Below are positions 1 through 8,970 of a stretch of 64,000 nucleotides of DNA, piece after piece. Positions within the stretch are counted from its first letter, which is position 1; every line of letters starts with the position of its first letter. The stretch comes from Streptomyces malaysiensis subsp. samsunensis. Its GTDB lineage: Bacteria > Actinomycetota > Actinomycetes > Streptomycetales > Streptomycetaceae. Below the pieces are notes generated by a model. The model was not told the origin of the DNA and ran no database searches. It saw only the letters and a program-made list of their open reading frames with translations. Location of the stretch: assembly GCF_024519315.1 (NCBI RefSeq), contig NZ_JANIIC010000036.1, positions 47,117-111,116 of the forward strand. Direction: 5' to 3'. Made by a program: the position numbers and the translations under genes.

Positions 1-117
1 CGGGCGGTACCCACCCGACATTAGCCAGCTTCTCGTCCGGGGGTGCCGTGGGGCGGGGAGCGGGGCGAGCTGACAGACTGTCCACTACGAATCATCGAGA
101 CTGACGGAGGCAGCGCG

Positions 118-480
118 GTGTCGGATGCCAGGACCCCTGCGCAGATCGAGGCGGACATCGCCCGCAGGCGGCAGGAGCTCGCCGTGACGCTCGACGAGAT
201 CGGGGTGCGGGTGCACCCGAAGACGATCATCGGGGATGCGAAGGCCAAGGCGGCGTCCGCCGTGGACCGTACCGCCGGGCGGGCCTATGTGTCCGTCAAC
301 CGAGTGGTGACGGGCGTGCGGGGCCAGCTGGTGTCGGAGGAGGGTGAGCCCCGCCTGGAGCGGATCGTGCCGGCCGCGCTCCTCGTGGCCGGGCTGGTCG
401 GGCTGCTCGCGCTCTCGGCGAGGTCCTCCAGGTCCGCCAAGGCGTCCCGCTCCTCGCGGTGCACCAAGCGGCACCGGTGA
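118..480 (+). CDS. DUF3618 domain protein
   Basis: Small envelope-associated protein of unknown function. The N-terminal part (about residues 5-45, with TPAQIEADIARRRQELAVTL) matches the DUF3618 pattern of actinobacteria. A hydrophobic segment (about residues 80-100, AALLVAGLVGLLALSA) is a likely membrane anchor, followed by a basic Ser/Arg tail. The GTG at 118 is preferred because a GGAGG lies at 106-110; an in-frame ATG at 43 has no such site. DUF3618 genes often sit beside phage-shock or peroxidase genes, but here the neighbour is a GroES-like gene. Confidence 0.75.
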   Translation: MSDARTPAQIEADIARRRQELAVTLDEIGVRVHPKTIIGDAKAKAASAVDRTAGRAYVSVNRVVTGVRGQLVSEEGEPRLERIVPAALLVAGLVGLLALSARSSRSAKASRSSRCTKRHR

Positions 481-561
481 GGTAGGGACGCCTGCGAGGT
501 GAGGGCGGCCGGCTCCCGCCCTGAGGCGTCATCCCGCCGTCCGGCCAGGTACGGTCATGGC

Positions 562-903
562 GTGAGTGCGAACACGACCCATGACAAGCTGCCCATCCGA
601 ATGCTGCACGACCGCGTGCTGGTCCGCACCGACATTCCGGAGGGCGAGCGCCGGTCGTCCGGCGGAATCGTCATTCCCGCCACCGCGGCGGTCGGCAGGC
701 GGCTGGCCTGGGCCGAGGTGGTCGCGGTCGGGCAGAACGTACGGACCGTGGAGCCCGGTGACCGGGTGCTCTACGACCCGGAGGACCGGGCCGAGGTCGA
801 GGTCCGCGGGGTCGCCTACGTCCTGATGCGGGAGCGCGATCTGCACGCCGTGGCCGCCGAGCGGCTGGAGGGCGCGGAGGACTCCACGGGGCTGTATCTG
901 TAG
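562..903 (+). CDS. GroES-like co-chaperonin family protein
   Basis: About 113 residues with the chaperonin-10 fold signature: MLHDRVLVR near the N-terminus, then a mobile-loop-like GGIVIP and GDRVLYDP. It resembles the second, GroES-like protein of Streptomyces rather than the one encoded with groEL, since no groEL is adjacent. The GTG at 562 gives the expected length; the frame stays open upstream to 499, but those residues look unlike the family. Role as a chaperonin cofactor is inferred from homology only. Confidence 0.8.
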   Translation: MSANTTHDKLPIRMLHDRVLVRTDIPEGERRSSGGIVIPATAAVGRRLAWAEVVAVGQNVRTVEPGDRVLYDPEDRAEVEVRGVAYVLMRERDLHAVAAERLEGAEDSTGLYL

Positions 904-1057
904 GGCTGCCCAGGGGTGCCTGCCGGGTCTTGACGCCCGCGGCGCGCTGTTCCCCTCCCCGCCCCTTCCCTCAACTGGGGCTCTGCCCCGGACCCCGGAC
1001 TCCGGACCGGGGCTTCGTCCCTTCCCGCAACATCGAGATGCGGCTCCGCCGCGTGGT

Positions 1058-1098
1058 GGGGCTCCGCCCCAGACCCCGGGGTCCAGGGGCGGAGCCCC
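1058..1098. terminator. Bidirectional hairpin between convergent genes
   Basis: GGGGCTCCGCCCC at 1058-1070 pairs with GGGGCGGAGCCCC at 1086-1098, and the loop itself holds the palindrome GACCCCGGGGTC. It sits in the 333-bp non-coding stretch 904-1236 between the GroES-like gene and the convergent PBP gene. The stretch also carries weaker GGGGCTnnGYCCC copies; I see no gene in it. Confidence 0.6.
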
Positions 1099-1211
1099 CT
1101 GGTAGCGGGAAGGGGCGGGGAGGGGAAAGATCCGCCGGATGCGTTCGATCGTCCGCGGCGCCGTCGTGGCCGGTCGCGCCCGCGCGGCGAAGCCGCATAT
1201 CGACACCTGCC

Positions 1212-1233
1212 CCGCGCCCCTTCAGGGGCGCGG
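1212..1233 (-). terminator. Terminator hairpin of the PBP gene
   Basis: CCGCGCCCC, loop TTCA, GGGGCGCGG: a perfect 9-bp stem a few bases past the PBP stop codon on the minus strand. There is no T-tract, as is usual in Streptomyces. Confidence 0.55.
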
Positions 1234-1236
1234 CCC

Positions 1237-3582
1237 TCAGCCGCCCACCGGGCCCCCTGGGCCGCCCGGATCCCCTGGCCCACCCGGGTCGCCGGGCCCG
1301 CCCGGACCGGGCTCGGTCGTCGGCCCGCCGGTGGGGAAGTCCGTCGGCGGGGTGGGGATCGTCGGCTCGTCCGTCGGCAGGGTCGGCGGGGTGTCGGTCG
1401 GCGCCGTGGGGACCGAGGTGTCCGGCGGGGCGTCGGTCGGGGGAGTGGTGACCACCGGCGGCTGCGAGCCCGGGGGCTGGGGGCCGGTCTGGGAGCCGTC
1501 GGGGTTGTCCGCACCGTCCTCCAGCCGAAGATCGAACTCGGCCGGTTCCTTGCCCTCCAGCGCCCCCGACGTGTATTGCGCCCAGATCTCCGCGGGGTAG
1601 CCGCCGCCGTTGATCCGCTCCAGGCCCGTCGCCCCGTACAGCGGCTTCTGCACGCCCGTATTGGAGTCCTGGCCCATCACCGCGACCACGGTCGCCAGAT
1701 CCGGGGTGTAGCCCGCGAACCAGGCGGCCTTGTCCTCCTCCGCGGTGCCGGTCTTGCCCGCGGCGGGGCGCTCGGCGGCCTGGGCGGCGGTGCCGGTGCC
1801 GCCGTCGACCACGCTCTGGAGTATCGAGGTGGTGGTGTCGGCGGCGCCGCGCGGGATGGCCTGGCGGCTCTCCCGCTCCGGGAGCTTGATCCGCGCACCG
1901 TCCTTGGTGACCTCCTCGACCAGGCTGTACCGGCCGTGCTCGCCGTGGTTGGCGAGGGTCGCGTACGCCTCGGTCATGTCCAGCACGCTCGCGGTGGCGG
2001 GGCCGAGCGCGATGGAGGGGGAGGCGTGCAGATCGGGGGTGTTCCTGGGGATGCCCAGGTCGAGGGCGGTCTGCCTGACCTTGGACGGGCCCACGTCCTC
2101 GGCCATCTGCGCGTACACCGAGTTCACGGAGTTGTCGGTGGCCGTGGTGACGTCGATGTCGCCGTAGTCGACGTCGTCCTCGTTGGCCGGGGCGTAGCCG
2201 GTGGGCCCGTCCGAGCCGATGACCTCGCGCTTGTTGTCGCCGTTGTAGAGGGTGTCCGGGGTGATCGTCTGGCCGTCCTGGGTGGTGGCCCCGTAGCGCA
2301 CCGCCGAGGTGAAGACAAATGGCTTGAAGGTGGACCCCACCTGGTAGTCACGGCGGGTCGCGTTGTTGACGAACTGCTTGGTGTAGTCGATCCCGCCGTA
2401 GAGGGCGACCACCTTCCCGGTCTTGGGGTCGATCGAGGCGCCGCCCGCGCGGACGTAGCGGTCCACCTTGCGGTCCGGGCTGAGCTTGCTCATCAGCCGG
2501 TCGCGCACGGCCTCCACGAAGGCGTCCTGCTTCTTCTTGTCGATCGTGGTGGTGATGCGGTAGCCGCCGCGCGCCAGGGTCTGCTCGTCGATGATCCCGT
2601 TGCTGGTGAAGTAGTCCTCGACGGCCTCGATGAGATAGCCGCGCTGGCCGGACATGCCCGAGGGGGCCTTGGCCTCGGAGGGCCCGGGGAAGGTCATCTC
2701 CTTCCGGTCGGCCCTGCTCAGCCAGCCCTTCTTGACCATGCCGTCCAGGACGTAGTTCCAGCGGGCCATGGCCCGCCCCTTGTTCTGGGGGTGGGCGACG
2801 ATGTCGTAGGAGCTGGGGGCGTTCAGCAGGGTCGCCAGATACGCGCCCTGGGCGGTGCTCAGCTCGCCGATGTCCTTGCCGTAGTACGCCTGGGCGGCGG
2901 CCTGGATCCCGTAGGCGTTGCGCCCGAAGTAGCTGGTGTTGAGGTAGCCCTCGAGGATCTTGTCCTTGCTCACCTCCCGGTCCAGCTTGATCGCGATGAA
3001 GAACTCCTTGGCCTTGCGGGTGACCGTCTGCTCCTGGTCCAGGTAGTAGTTCTTCACATACTGCTGGGTGATGGTGGAGCCGGACTGCTTGCCCTTGCCG
3101 GTGGCGGTGTTCCAGGCGGCCCGGACCATCGCCTGGGGGTCGATGGCCGACTCCGAGTAGAAGTCCCGGTCCTCGGCCGCGAGCACCGCGCGCTGGATCC
3201 GCTTGGGCACCTGGCTGAGCTGCACGCTCTCCCGGTTGACGGTGCCCTCGCGGGCCAGCTGGGAACCGTCGGAGTAGAGGAAGACATTGCTCTGGGCGAT
3301 GGCGGCCTTGTTGGCCGGGGGGATGTCGACGAGCAGATAGCCGGTGACGAGCCCGCCCGCGACCAGCAGGACGATCAGCAGGAAGCCCCCGAGGACCATG
3401 CGCCAGGTGGGCAGCAGACGGCGCCATCCGGTGCGCTGGGGACGCCCCTTTCTGCCCTTGGCCGGTTTGCCCTCGGGGAAGCCGTCCGAACGGTGCGGCG
3501 TGTCGTGGTTGCCATCGTCGATGCCGGGCCGGTCACCCGTTCCGGCCGCGCCGCCATCGATCAACTGGGGCTCGTCGCTCAT
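1237..3582 (-). CDS. Class A penicillin-binding protein (transglycosylase/transpeptidase)
   Basis: Bifunctional peptidoglycan synthase, 781 residues. It has a cytoplasmic basic N-terminus and one membrane helix (about 62-86). The GT51 glycosyltransferase domain has the catalytic Glu in AAEDRDFY (E137), QSGSTITQQ and GYLNTSYFG. The transpeptidase domain has SxxK in GSTFKPF, SxN in TDNSVNSVY and KTGTAEE. A Pro/Thr/Gly-rich tail follows the last motif, a common but variable end for actinobacterial PBP1 proteins. It polymerises glycan strands and cross-links stem peptides outside the membrane. The start is the ATG at 3582, with AGGAG close upstream. It is divergent from the ABC exporter operon. 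Confidence 0.93.
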   Translation of the reverse strand: MSDEPQLIDGGAAGTGDRPGIDDGNHDTPHRSDGFPEGKPAKGRKGRPQRTGWRRLLPTWRMVLGGFLLIVLLVAGGLVTGYLLVDIPPANKAAIAQSNVFLYSDGSQLAREGTVNRESVQLSQVPKRIQRAVLAAEDRDFYSESAIDPQAMVRAAWNTATGKGKQSGSTITQQYVKNYYLDQEQTVTRKAKEFFIAIKLDREVSKDKILEGYLNTSYFGRNAYGIQAAAQAYYGKDIGELSTAQGAYLATLLNAPSSYDIVAHPQNKGRAMARWNYVLDGMVKKGWLSRADRKEMTFPGPSEAKAPSGMSGQRGYLIEAVEDYFTSNGIIDEQTLARGGYRITTTIDKKKQDAFVEAVRDRLMSKLSPDRKVDRYVRAGGASIDPKTGKVVALYGGIDYTKQFVNNATRRDYQVGSTFKPFVFTSAVRYGATTQDGQTITPDTLYNGDNKREVIGSDGPTGYAPANEDDVDYGDIDVTTATDNSVNSVYAQMAEDVGPSKVRQTALDLGIPRNTPDLHASPSIALGPATASVLDMTEAYATLANHGEHGRYSLVEEVTKDGARIKLPERESRQAIPRGAADTTTSILQSVVDGGTGTAAQAAERPAAGKTGTAEEDKAAWFAGYTPDLATVVAVMGQDSNTGVQKPLYGATGLERINGGGYPAEIWAQYTSGALEGKEPAEFDLRLEDGADNPDGSQTGPQPPGSQPPVVTTPPTDAPPDTSVPTAPTDTPPTLPTDEPTIPTPPTDFPTGGPTTEPGPGGPGDPGGPGDPGGPGGPVGG

Positions 3583-3859
3583 GTCTCCTGAGACTCCTCG
3601 GCCGCCGTCGAGGGTTGTGCGGCGGCAGGATCGTGCACGGTCGGGCGATTCGCGTCGTACGCCCGATAAAACACTGTCGCATCATCCGTTCCGGGCCGAG
3701 GACGTGGCGCGCACCTGTGACTGGTCTGTGACCGGTCGAATGGATGATTCCGCTCACACCATCCGGTGAATAATGCCTGGCCGTCCCTCCCGCCACCCCA
3801 CTAGGCTCCGGATTTTGGCGCCGGTCGGGCGGTGTGGTCGGGGAGGGAGGCACGGGCGG

Positions 3860-4660
3860 ATGCGGCTGTACACGGCCGTCGCGGTCAGCGGCTTCAAACG
3901 CTACGCGACGTATAGGGTCGCCACGGTTGCCGGGGTGTTCACCAACACCATTTTCGGCTTCATCCTCGCCTACACCTACACCGCCCTGTGGGACGAGCGG
4001 CCGCACCTCGGCGGCTATGACCTCGCCCAAGCGCTGACCTTCGTCTGGCTCGGCCAGGCGCTGCTGGCGGCCGTCGCGCTGATGGGCGGGGGCTTCCAGG
4101 AGGAGCTTCAGGACCGCATCCGGTCCGGTGACATCGCCGTGGACCTCTACCGCCCCGTCGACCTCCAGCTGTGGTGGCTGGCCACCGAGCTCGGCCGGGC
4201 GCTGTTCCAGCTGCTGGGGCGGGGTGTGGTGCCGATGGCCATCGGGGCGCTGGTCTTCGAACTCCGCCTGCCCGCCTCGCCGTTGACCTGGCTGTGGTTC
4301 CTGCTGTCGGTGGTGCTCGCGGTGTGCGTCGGCTTCGCGGTGCGCTATCTGGTGTCGCTCGCCTCCTTCTGGCTGCTGGACGGGACGGGGCTGTCGATGC
4401 TGAGCGGGCTGCTGTGCCTGTTCTTCTCCGGGATGATCCTGCCGCTCAACGTCTTCCCCGGACGGCTGGGCGAGATCGCCCGCGCGCTGCCCTGGGCGGC
4501 GATGCTCCAGGTGCCCGCGGATGTCTTCCTGGAGGAGCGCCGGGGGCCGGGGCTGCTGGGGGCCTTCGCCTTCCAGGTGGGATGGGCGGTGGCGCTGCTG
4601 GCGGCAGGGCGGGCGCTCCAGTCGGCGGCGACGCGGAAGGTGGTGGTCCAAGGTGGCTGA
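3860..4660 (+). CDS. ABC-2 type exporter permease, first subunit
   Basis: Integral membrane protein of about 266 residues with roughly six hydrophobic segments, of the ABC2_membrane_6 kind (some members act in viologen export). The start ATG at 3860 follows GGAGGGAGG. It overlaps the second permease by 8 bp and is followed by the ATPase, so the three form one exporter operon. The substrate cannot be told from sequence. Confidence 0.85.
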   Translation: MRLYTAVAVSGFKRYATYRVATVAGVFTNTIFGFILAYTYTALWDERPHLGGYDLAQALTFVWLGQALLAAVALMGGGFQEELQDRIRSGDIAVDLYRPVDLQLWWLATELGRALFQLLGRGVVPMAIGALVFELRLPASPLTWLWFLLSVVLAVCVGFAVRYLVSLASFWLLDGTGLSMLSGLLCLFFSGMILPLNVFPGRLGEIARALPWAAMLQVPADVFLEERRGPGLLGAFAFQVGWAVALLAAGRALQSAATRKVVVQGG

Positions 4661-5471
4661 GTCCGCCGTGGCCTCTGGGCTCCGGGCCTACGCCATGATC
4701 GTCGGGATGTGGGTGCGCTCCACCATGGCGTACCGCACCTCGTTCCTGATCATGACGGTGGGGAACCTCCTCGCGACCGGGCTGGACTTTGTCGCGATCG
4801 CGCTGATGTTCACCCACATCGGGGAGCTGGGCGGCTTCACCCTTGACGAGGTCGCCTTCCTCTACGGCACCACCAGCGTCGCCTTCGGCCTCGCCGACCT
4901 CGCGCTGGGCACCATGGGCCGGCTGGGCCAGCGGGTGCGCGACGGCACGATGGACACCCTGCTGGTGCGGCCGGTGCCGATACTCGCCCAGGTGGCCGCC
5001 GACCGCTTCGCGCTGCGCCGGCTGGGCCGGATCACCCAGGGGGCGCTGCTGCTCGGCTGGTCGCTGGCCCGGCTGGACATCGACTGGACGCTGGACCGGG
5101 TGCTGCTGATGCCGGTGATGCTGCTGAGCGGGGGTGCCATCTTCGGGGCGCTGTTCGTGCTCGGCGGCGCCTTCCAGTTCTGGGCCAAGGACGCCTCCGA
5201 GGTGCAGAACGCCTTCACCTTCGGCGGGACCACGCTGCTGGAGTACCCGCCGACGGTCTTCGGCAAGGAGCTGCTGCGGGGCGTCACCTTCGTCATCCCG
5301 CTGGCCTTCGTCAACTGGCTGCCCGCGCTGCACATCCTGGGCCGCCCCGATCCGCTGGGGCTCCCGGCCCGGATCGGCTTCGCGGCGCCGCTGGTCGCGG
5401 GCGCCTGCTGTGCGGTGGCGGGGCTGGCCTGGCGGGCGGGGCTGCGGGCGTATCAGAGCACGGGGAGCTGA
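4653..5471 (+). CDS. ABC-2 type exporter permease, second subunit
   Basis: About 272 residues, six predicted membrane segments, related to the preceding permease (shared R-x-G-x-x-D-x-x-L-x-R-P-V motif in the middle, here RDGTMDTLLVRPVP). The GTG at 4653 overlaps the end of the upstream gene, which argues for translational coupling. It probably forms a heterodimeric membrane channel with the first permease. Confidence 0.85.
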   Translation: MAESAVASGLRAYAMIVGMWVRSTMAYRTSFLIMTVGNLLATGLDFVAIALMFTHIGELGGFTLDEVAFLYGTTSVAFGLADLALGTMGRLGQRVRDGTMDTLLVRPVPILAQVAADRFALRRLGRITQGALLLGWSLARLDIDWTLDRVLLMPVMLLSGGAIFGALFVLGGAFQFWAKDASEVQNAFTFGGTTLLEYPPTVFGKELLRGVTFVIPLAFVNWLPALHILGRPDPLGLPARIGFAAPLVAGACCAVAGLAWRAGLRAYQSTGS

Positions 5472-5496
5472 ACGGGGAGTGGAGGGGAGCATTGGC

Positions 5497-6450
5497 GTGG
5501 ATGATCTGATCGAGCTCGACGGTGTCGAGAAGGTGTTCCAGGTGCGGCGCAAAGCCGGGCTGATGCGCCGTGAGCGCCGCGAGGTGCGCGCCGTGGACGG
5601 CATCAGCTTCCGGGTGCCGCGCGGCGAGATGGTGGGCTACATCGGCCCGAACGGCGCCGGGAAGTCCACCACCATCAAGATGCTGACCGGGATCCTGGTG
5701 CCCAGCGGCGGGCGGCTGAGGGTCGCCGGAATCGACCCCTCCAAGGAGCGGACGAGGCTCGCCCGCCGGATCGGGGTGGTCTTCGGGCAGCGGACCACCC
5801 TGTGGTGGGATCTGCCGCTGCGCGATTCGTACGCGCTGGTGCGGCGGATGTACCGGATCCCCGACGACCGCTACCGGCAGAACCTGGACCGGTGTGTGGA
5901 ACTGCTCAACCTCAGTGCGCTGTTGGACGTGCCGGTACGTCAGCTCTCGCTCGGCCAGCGGATGCGCGGCGATATCGCGGCCGCCCTGCTGCACGACCCC
6001 GAGGTGCTCTACCTCGACGAGCCGACCATCGGGCTCGATGTGGTCAGCAAGGCCAAGGTGCGGGAGTTCCTGCGCGATGTGAACGCCGAGCAGGGCACCA
6101 CCGTGCTGCTCACCACCCATGATCTGACCGATATCGAGCTGCTGTGCAAGCGGGTGATGGTCATCGACCACGGCCGGCTGGTCTACGACGGCGGGCTCGA
6201 CGGGCTGCACGCGGTGGGGGAGAGCGAACGCACGCTCGTGGTCGACCTGGAGCGCGAGCTGCCGCCCATCGAGATCCCCGGCGCCCGGACGGTGCGGGTC
6301 GAGGGGCCCCGGCAGTGGCTGGCCTTCCCGGCCACCAGCAGCGCGGCCCCGATCGTCGCGGCGGTCGCCGACGGCTATCCGCTGGTGGACCTCTCGGTGC
6401 GCGAGCCCGAGATCGAGGACGTCATCGCGAGGATGCTGCACGGGGCGTAG
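5497..6450 (+). CDS. ABC exporter ATP-binding protein
   Basis: NatA/DrrA-like ATPase of 317 residues. It has Walker A GPNGAGKST, signature LSLGQRMRG, Walker B VLYLDEPTIGLD and switch His in TTHD. A C-terminal extension of about 80 residues after the nucleotide-binding domain is typical of this exporter type. The frame is open far upstream through the permease gene; the GTG at 5497 is chosen because GGAGGGG precedes it at 5481-5487. It energises the two permeases just upstream. Confidence 0.9.
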   Translation: MDDLIELDGVEKVFQVRRKAGLMRRERREVRAVDGISFRVPRGEMVGYIGPNGAGKSTTIKMLTGILVPSGGRLRVAGIDPSKERTRLARRIGVVFGQRTTLWWDLPLRDSYALVRRMYRIPDDRYRQNLDRCVELLNLSALLDVPVRQLSLGQRMRGDIAAALLHDPEVLYLDEPTIGLDVVSKAKVREFLRDVNAEQGTTVLLTTHDLTDIELLCKRVMVIDHGRLVYDGGLDGLHAVGESERTLVVDLERELPPIEIPGARTVRVEGPRQWLAFPATSSAAPIVAAVADGYPLVDLSVREPEIEDVIARMLHGA

Positions 6451-6572
6451 GGCGGGGCGCGGCCAGGGCGGGGGCGCGGCGCGGACCGGGCGGGGCGCGG
6501 TGTGTGCGAGACCGGCCAGGGACGCGGTGTGGGAGAGGGGCCAGGGGCGGTGCCCGCCATTAGTCTGTCCGT

Positions 6573-7364
6573 ATGACGAGCGCTGGTTCTTCCCAGGGGT
6601 CCAGTCCCGACCTCCCGGACCCGGCCGGGATGCGGGCCTCCGACGCCGAGCGTGAGCGGATCGCCGAGGTGCTCCGCGAAGCCGTCGCCGAGGGCCGCCT
6701 GGACATGGAGGAGTTCGAGGAGCGGCTGGGCGCGGCCTACGCGGCGCGCACCCATGGCCAGTTGGAGCCGCTGGTACGGGACCTCCCGGTGCCCGGCAGC
6801 GCCGTTCCCGCCCCGCCGTCCCCCGGTGACCACACGGGCTGGCGGGAGCGGATCGGCGGCCCCCCGACCTCGAAGTGGGCCGTGGCGATCATGGGCGGCT
6901 TCCAGCGCAAGGGGACCTGGACCGTCCCGCGTGCCTTCACCGCCTTCGCCCTGATGGGCGGCGGTGAGATCGATCTGCGCGAGGCCCGGTTCGAGGACCG
7001 CGATGTGGTGATCCGCTGCTTCGCCCTCATGAGCGGGGTGCAGATCATCGTCCCGCCGGACCTGGAGACGCATGTCGGTGGCATCGGTCTCATGGGTGGT
7101 TTCGACCACACCGGGTCCGCCGACGGGGATCCCGCCGGTCCCCGGGTGACCGTCACCGGCCTTGCGCTGTTCGGCGGGGTCGGCGTCGAGCGCAAGCTCC
7201 GTAAGGAGGAGCACAAGCGGCTCAAGGAGGAGCGCCGGCAGGTGAAGGCGGAGCGACGGGAGCAGTTGCGCGCCGAGCGCCGGGAGCTGCGGGACGCGCG
7301 CCGCGAGCGGCGGGACGAGCGTCGGCTCTCCCTGGAGAAGGACCGCCGCCGCGACGACTACTGA
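6573..7364 (+). CDS. DUF1707 / LiaF-like domain protein
   Basis: About 263 residues. The N-terminal DUF1707 (SHOCT-like) segment has MRASDAERERIAEVLREAVA and GRLDMEEFEERL. A middle region of repeated MGG and MSG turns (VAIMGGFQRKG, ALMGGGEIDL, GLMGGF) matches the beta-rich LiaF-type domain. The C-terminus is a highly charged Arg/Glu helix. A TAGTCT at 6561-6566, seven bases before the ATG, suggests a leaderless transcript. The molecular role is unknown; relatives respond to cell-envelope stress. Confidence 0.85.
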   Translation: MTSAGSSQGSSPDLPDPAGMRASDAERERIAEVLREAVAEGRLDMEEFEERLGAAYAARTHGQLEPLVRDLPVPGSAVPAPPSPGDHTGWRERIGGPPTSKWAVAIMGGFQRKGTWTVPRAFTAFALMGGGEIDLREARFEDRDVVIRCFALMSGVQIIVPPDLETHVGGIGLMGGFDHTGSADGDPAGPRVTVTGLALFGGVGVERKLRKEEHKRLKEERRQVKAERREQLRAERRELRDARRERRDERRLSLEKDRRRDDY

Positions 7365-7414
7365 GCCCTTACGGGGCCCTCTCGGAGCCCGCGTGAGCCC
7401 GATTCAGAGCCCTT

Positions 7415-8737
7415 TCAGAGCTCGGCCGCCGTGCGGCCCCGCAGGTGGTCCAGGTCCAGCGCCCGCGCCATCGCCCGGTAGCCGTTGTCGCTCGGGTGCA
7501 GATGGTCGCCCGAGTCGAACATCGGGCGCAGCCGCAGCGGGCTGATCGGGTCGCGCAGCGCCTTGTCGAAGTCCACGACCTCGTCGAAGACCCTCCCGGC
7601 CCGGATCTGCGCGTTGACCTGCTCGCGCACGGCGTCCAGCTGGGGGGTGTAGCCGCGGTGCCCGTAGAAGGGCGTCAGGGTGGCTCCGATGACCCGCAGG
7701 CCCCGCGCGTGGGCCTGCTCGGTCAGCCGCTTCAGGCCCCATACGATCCGGTCGGGGTCGGTCTGGTGGGGGATGCGGAGTATGTCGTTGACGCCCAGCT
7801 CGATGACCACGGCCTTGACGCCCGTACGGGACAGCACATCGCGGTCGAAGCGGGAGAGCCCGCTGGGGTTGTTGGGCGGGAACTGGGTGCCGTCGCTCAG
7901 TACGCGGTTGCCGCTGATGCCCTGGTTGAGCACGCCGAAGCGGGGCGCCCCGGGCTCGCTGCGCAGCCGCTCGGCGAGGAAGTCGGTCCAGCGGTGGTTG
8001 GCCCCGGCGGTGGAGGTGATGCCGTCGGTGATCGAGTCGCCCAGCACCGCGACCGCGCCCTCGGCCTGCTTGGACCACACGTCCACACCGGTCAGATAGC
8101 GCCAGTACGGGCTCTGCTGGGTGTAGGCGGCGCCCGCGGTGTCCTCCGTACGGTCGCCACGGGCCAGGTACGACGTCTGGCGGGCGTGCGGATGGTAGGT
8201 GACGGAGCCGGACGCCTGCGGGGTGTAGGTGGTGACCAGCAGATCGGCCGAGTCCGGGACGGCGAGCCGCACCGGGTCACTGGTGGCCGCCTTACCGGGC
8301 GGGATGGTCACCCAGGTGCGATTGTTGAACGTGAGGCGGCGCATGGTGCCGGCCGCCGCCGTGGGGTTGCTGGGCGCGGCGGCCAGCGCCAGCGAGGCAT
8401 GCGTGATCGTCAGCGGACGGCTGCTGAAGAAGTTCGAGAGCTGGATGCGGGCGCTGGTGCCGCCGATGCTGGTGTGCACCACGTTCCGTACCGACATGCC
8501 CGACAGACCGCGCAGCGTCCTCGGCTCCGCGGCCGCCGCCGAGGTGGACCAGGTGCCCACCCAGGCCCCGGCCGAGGCGGGGGCGGCCGAGCCGCGGGCC
8601 CCCTGTGCACGGGGATCCGTACCGCCGTCGTCGCCCCCGAGACCGATGAATATCGCGGTGGAGACGAGGATCACCACAGCCGCCAGCGCAGCGAGCACGG
8701 CATACCCCGTGCGTCTGGGCATTGGGGGCACGCTCAT
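7415..8737 (-). CDS. Secreted SGNH/GDSL-family lipase or esterase
   Basis: About 440 residues. An N-terminal membrane segment (residues 9-30, rich in Ala/Val/Ile) acts as signal or anchor. The SGNH hydrolase blocks follow: block I AVLGDSITDG with the nucleophilic Ser, block II Gly in the GISGNRVL region, block III ELGVNDI and block V D-x-x-H in SGDHLHPSDNGY. A beta-rich N-terminal part precedes the hydrolase domain. The ATG at 8737 has GAGGAG upstream; the frame extends to 8941 but that extension lacks homology-like character. It probably hydrolyses ester bonds of lipid or carbohydrate outside the cell. Confidence 0.87.
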   Translation of the reverse strand: MSVPPMPRRTGYAVLAALAAVVILVSTAIFIGLGGDDGGTDPRAQGARGSAAPASAGAWVGTWSTSAAAAEPRTLRGLSGMSVRNVVHTSIGGTSARIQLSNFFSSRPLTITHASLALAAAPSNPTAAAGTMRRLTFNNRTWVTIPPGKAATSDPVRLAVPDSADLLVTTYTPQASGSVTYHPHARQTSYLARGDRTEDTAGAAYTQQSPYWRYLTGVDVWSKQAEGAVAVLGDSITDGITSTAGANHRWTDFLAERLRSEPGAPRFGVLNQGISGNRVLSDGTQFPPNNPSGLSRFDRDVLSRTGVKAVVIELGVNDILRIPHQTDPDRIVWGLKRLTEQAHARGLRVIGATLTPFYGHRGYTPQLDAVREQVNAQIRAGRVFDEVVDFDKALRDPISPLRLRPMFDSGDHLHPSDNGYRAMARALDLDHLRGRTAAEL

Positions 8738-8970
8738 GTGCGGGTTGTCTCCTCGGGCAGACGGAGCCCCGAGGCTCCGGAAGTGGACGGGAACGGCGGG
8801 TTTTATCCGACAGCGCCGATACGGTCCGGTCGGTCTCTCATGATCCCATGGTGGGACCCGGCTCCGCCTGTCGGCCTGCCCCCAATGTGCTGGGTCGCTC
8901 CCCCAGACAGACGACGGGAACTCACCGTTCGTTCCACCCATGGGCGACTGAGACCTGAAAGAGACAATGC

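Noticed and set aside
1576..3591. A 671-codon plus-strand open frame opposite the PBP gene
   Set aside because: Composition is Leu/Gly/Val/Arg-rich with no motifs; it mirrors the PBP coding frame in high-GC DNA.
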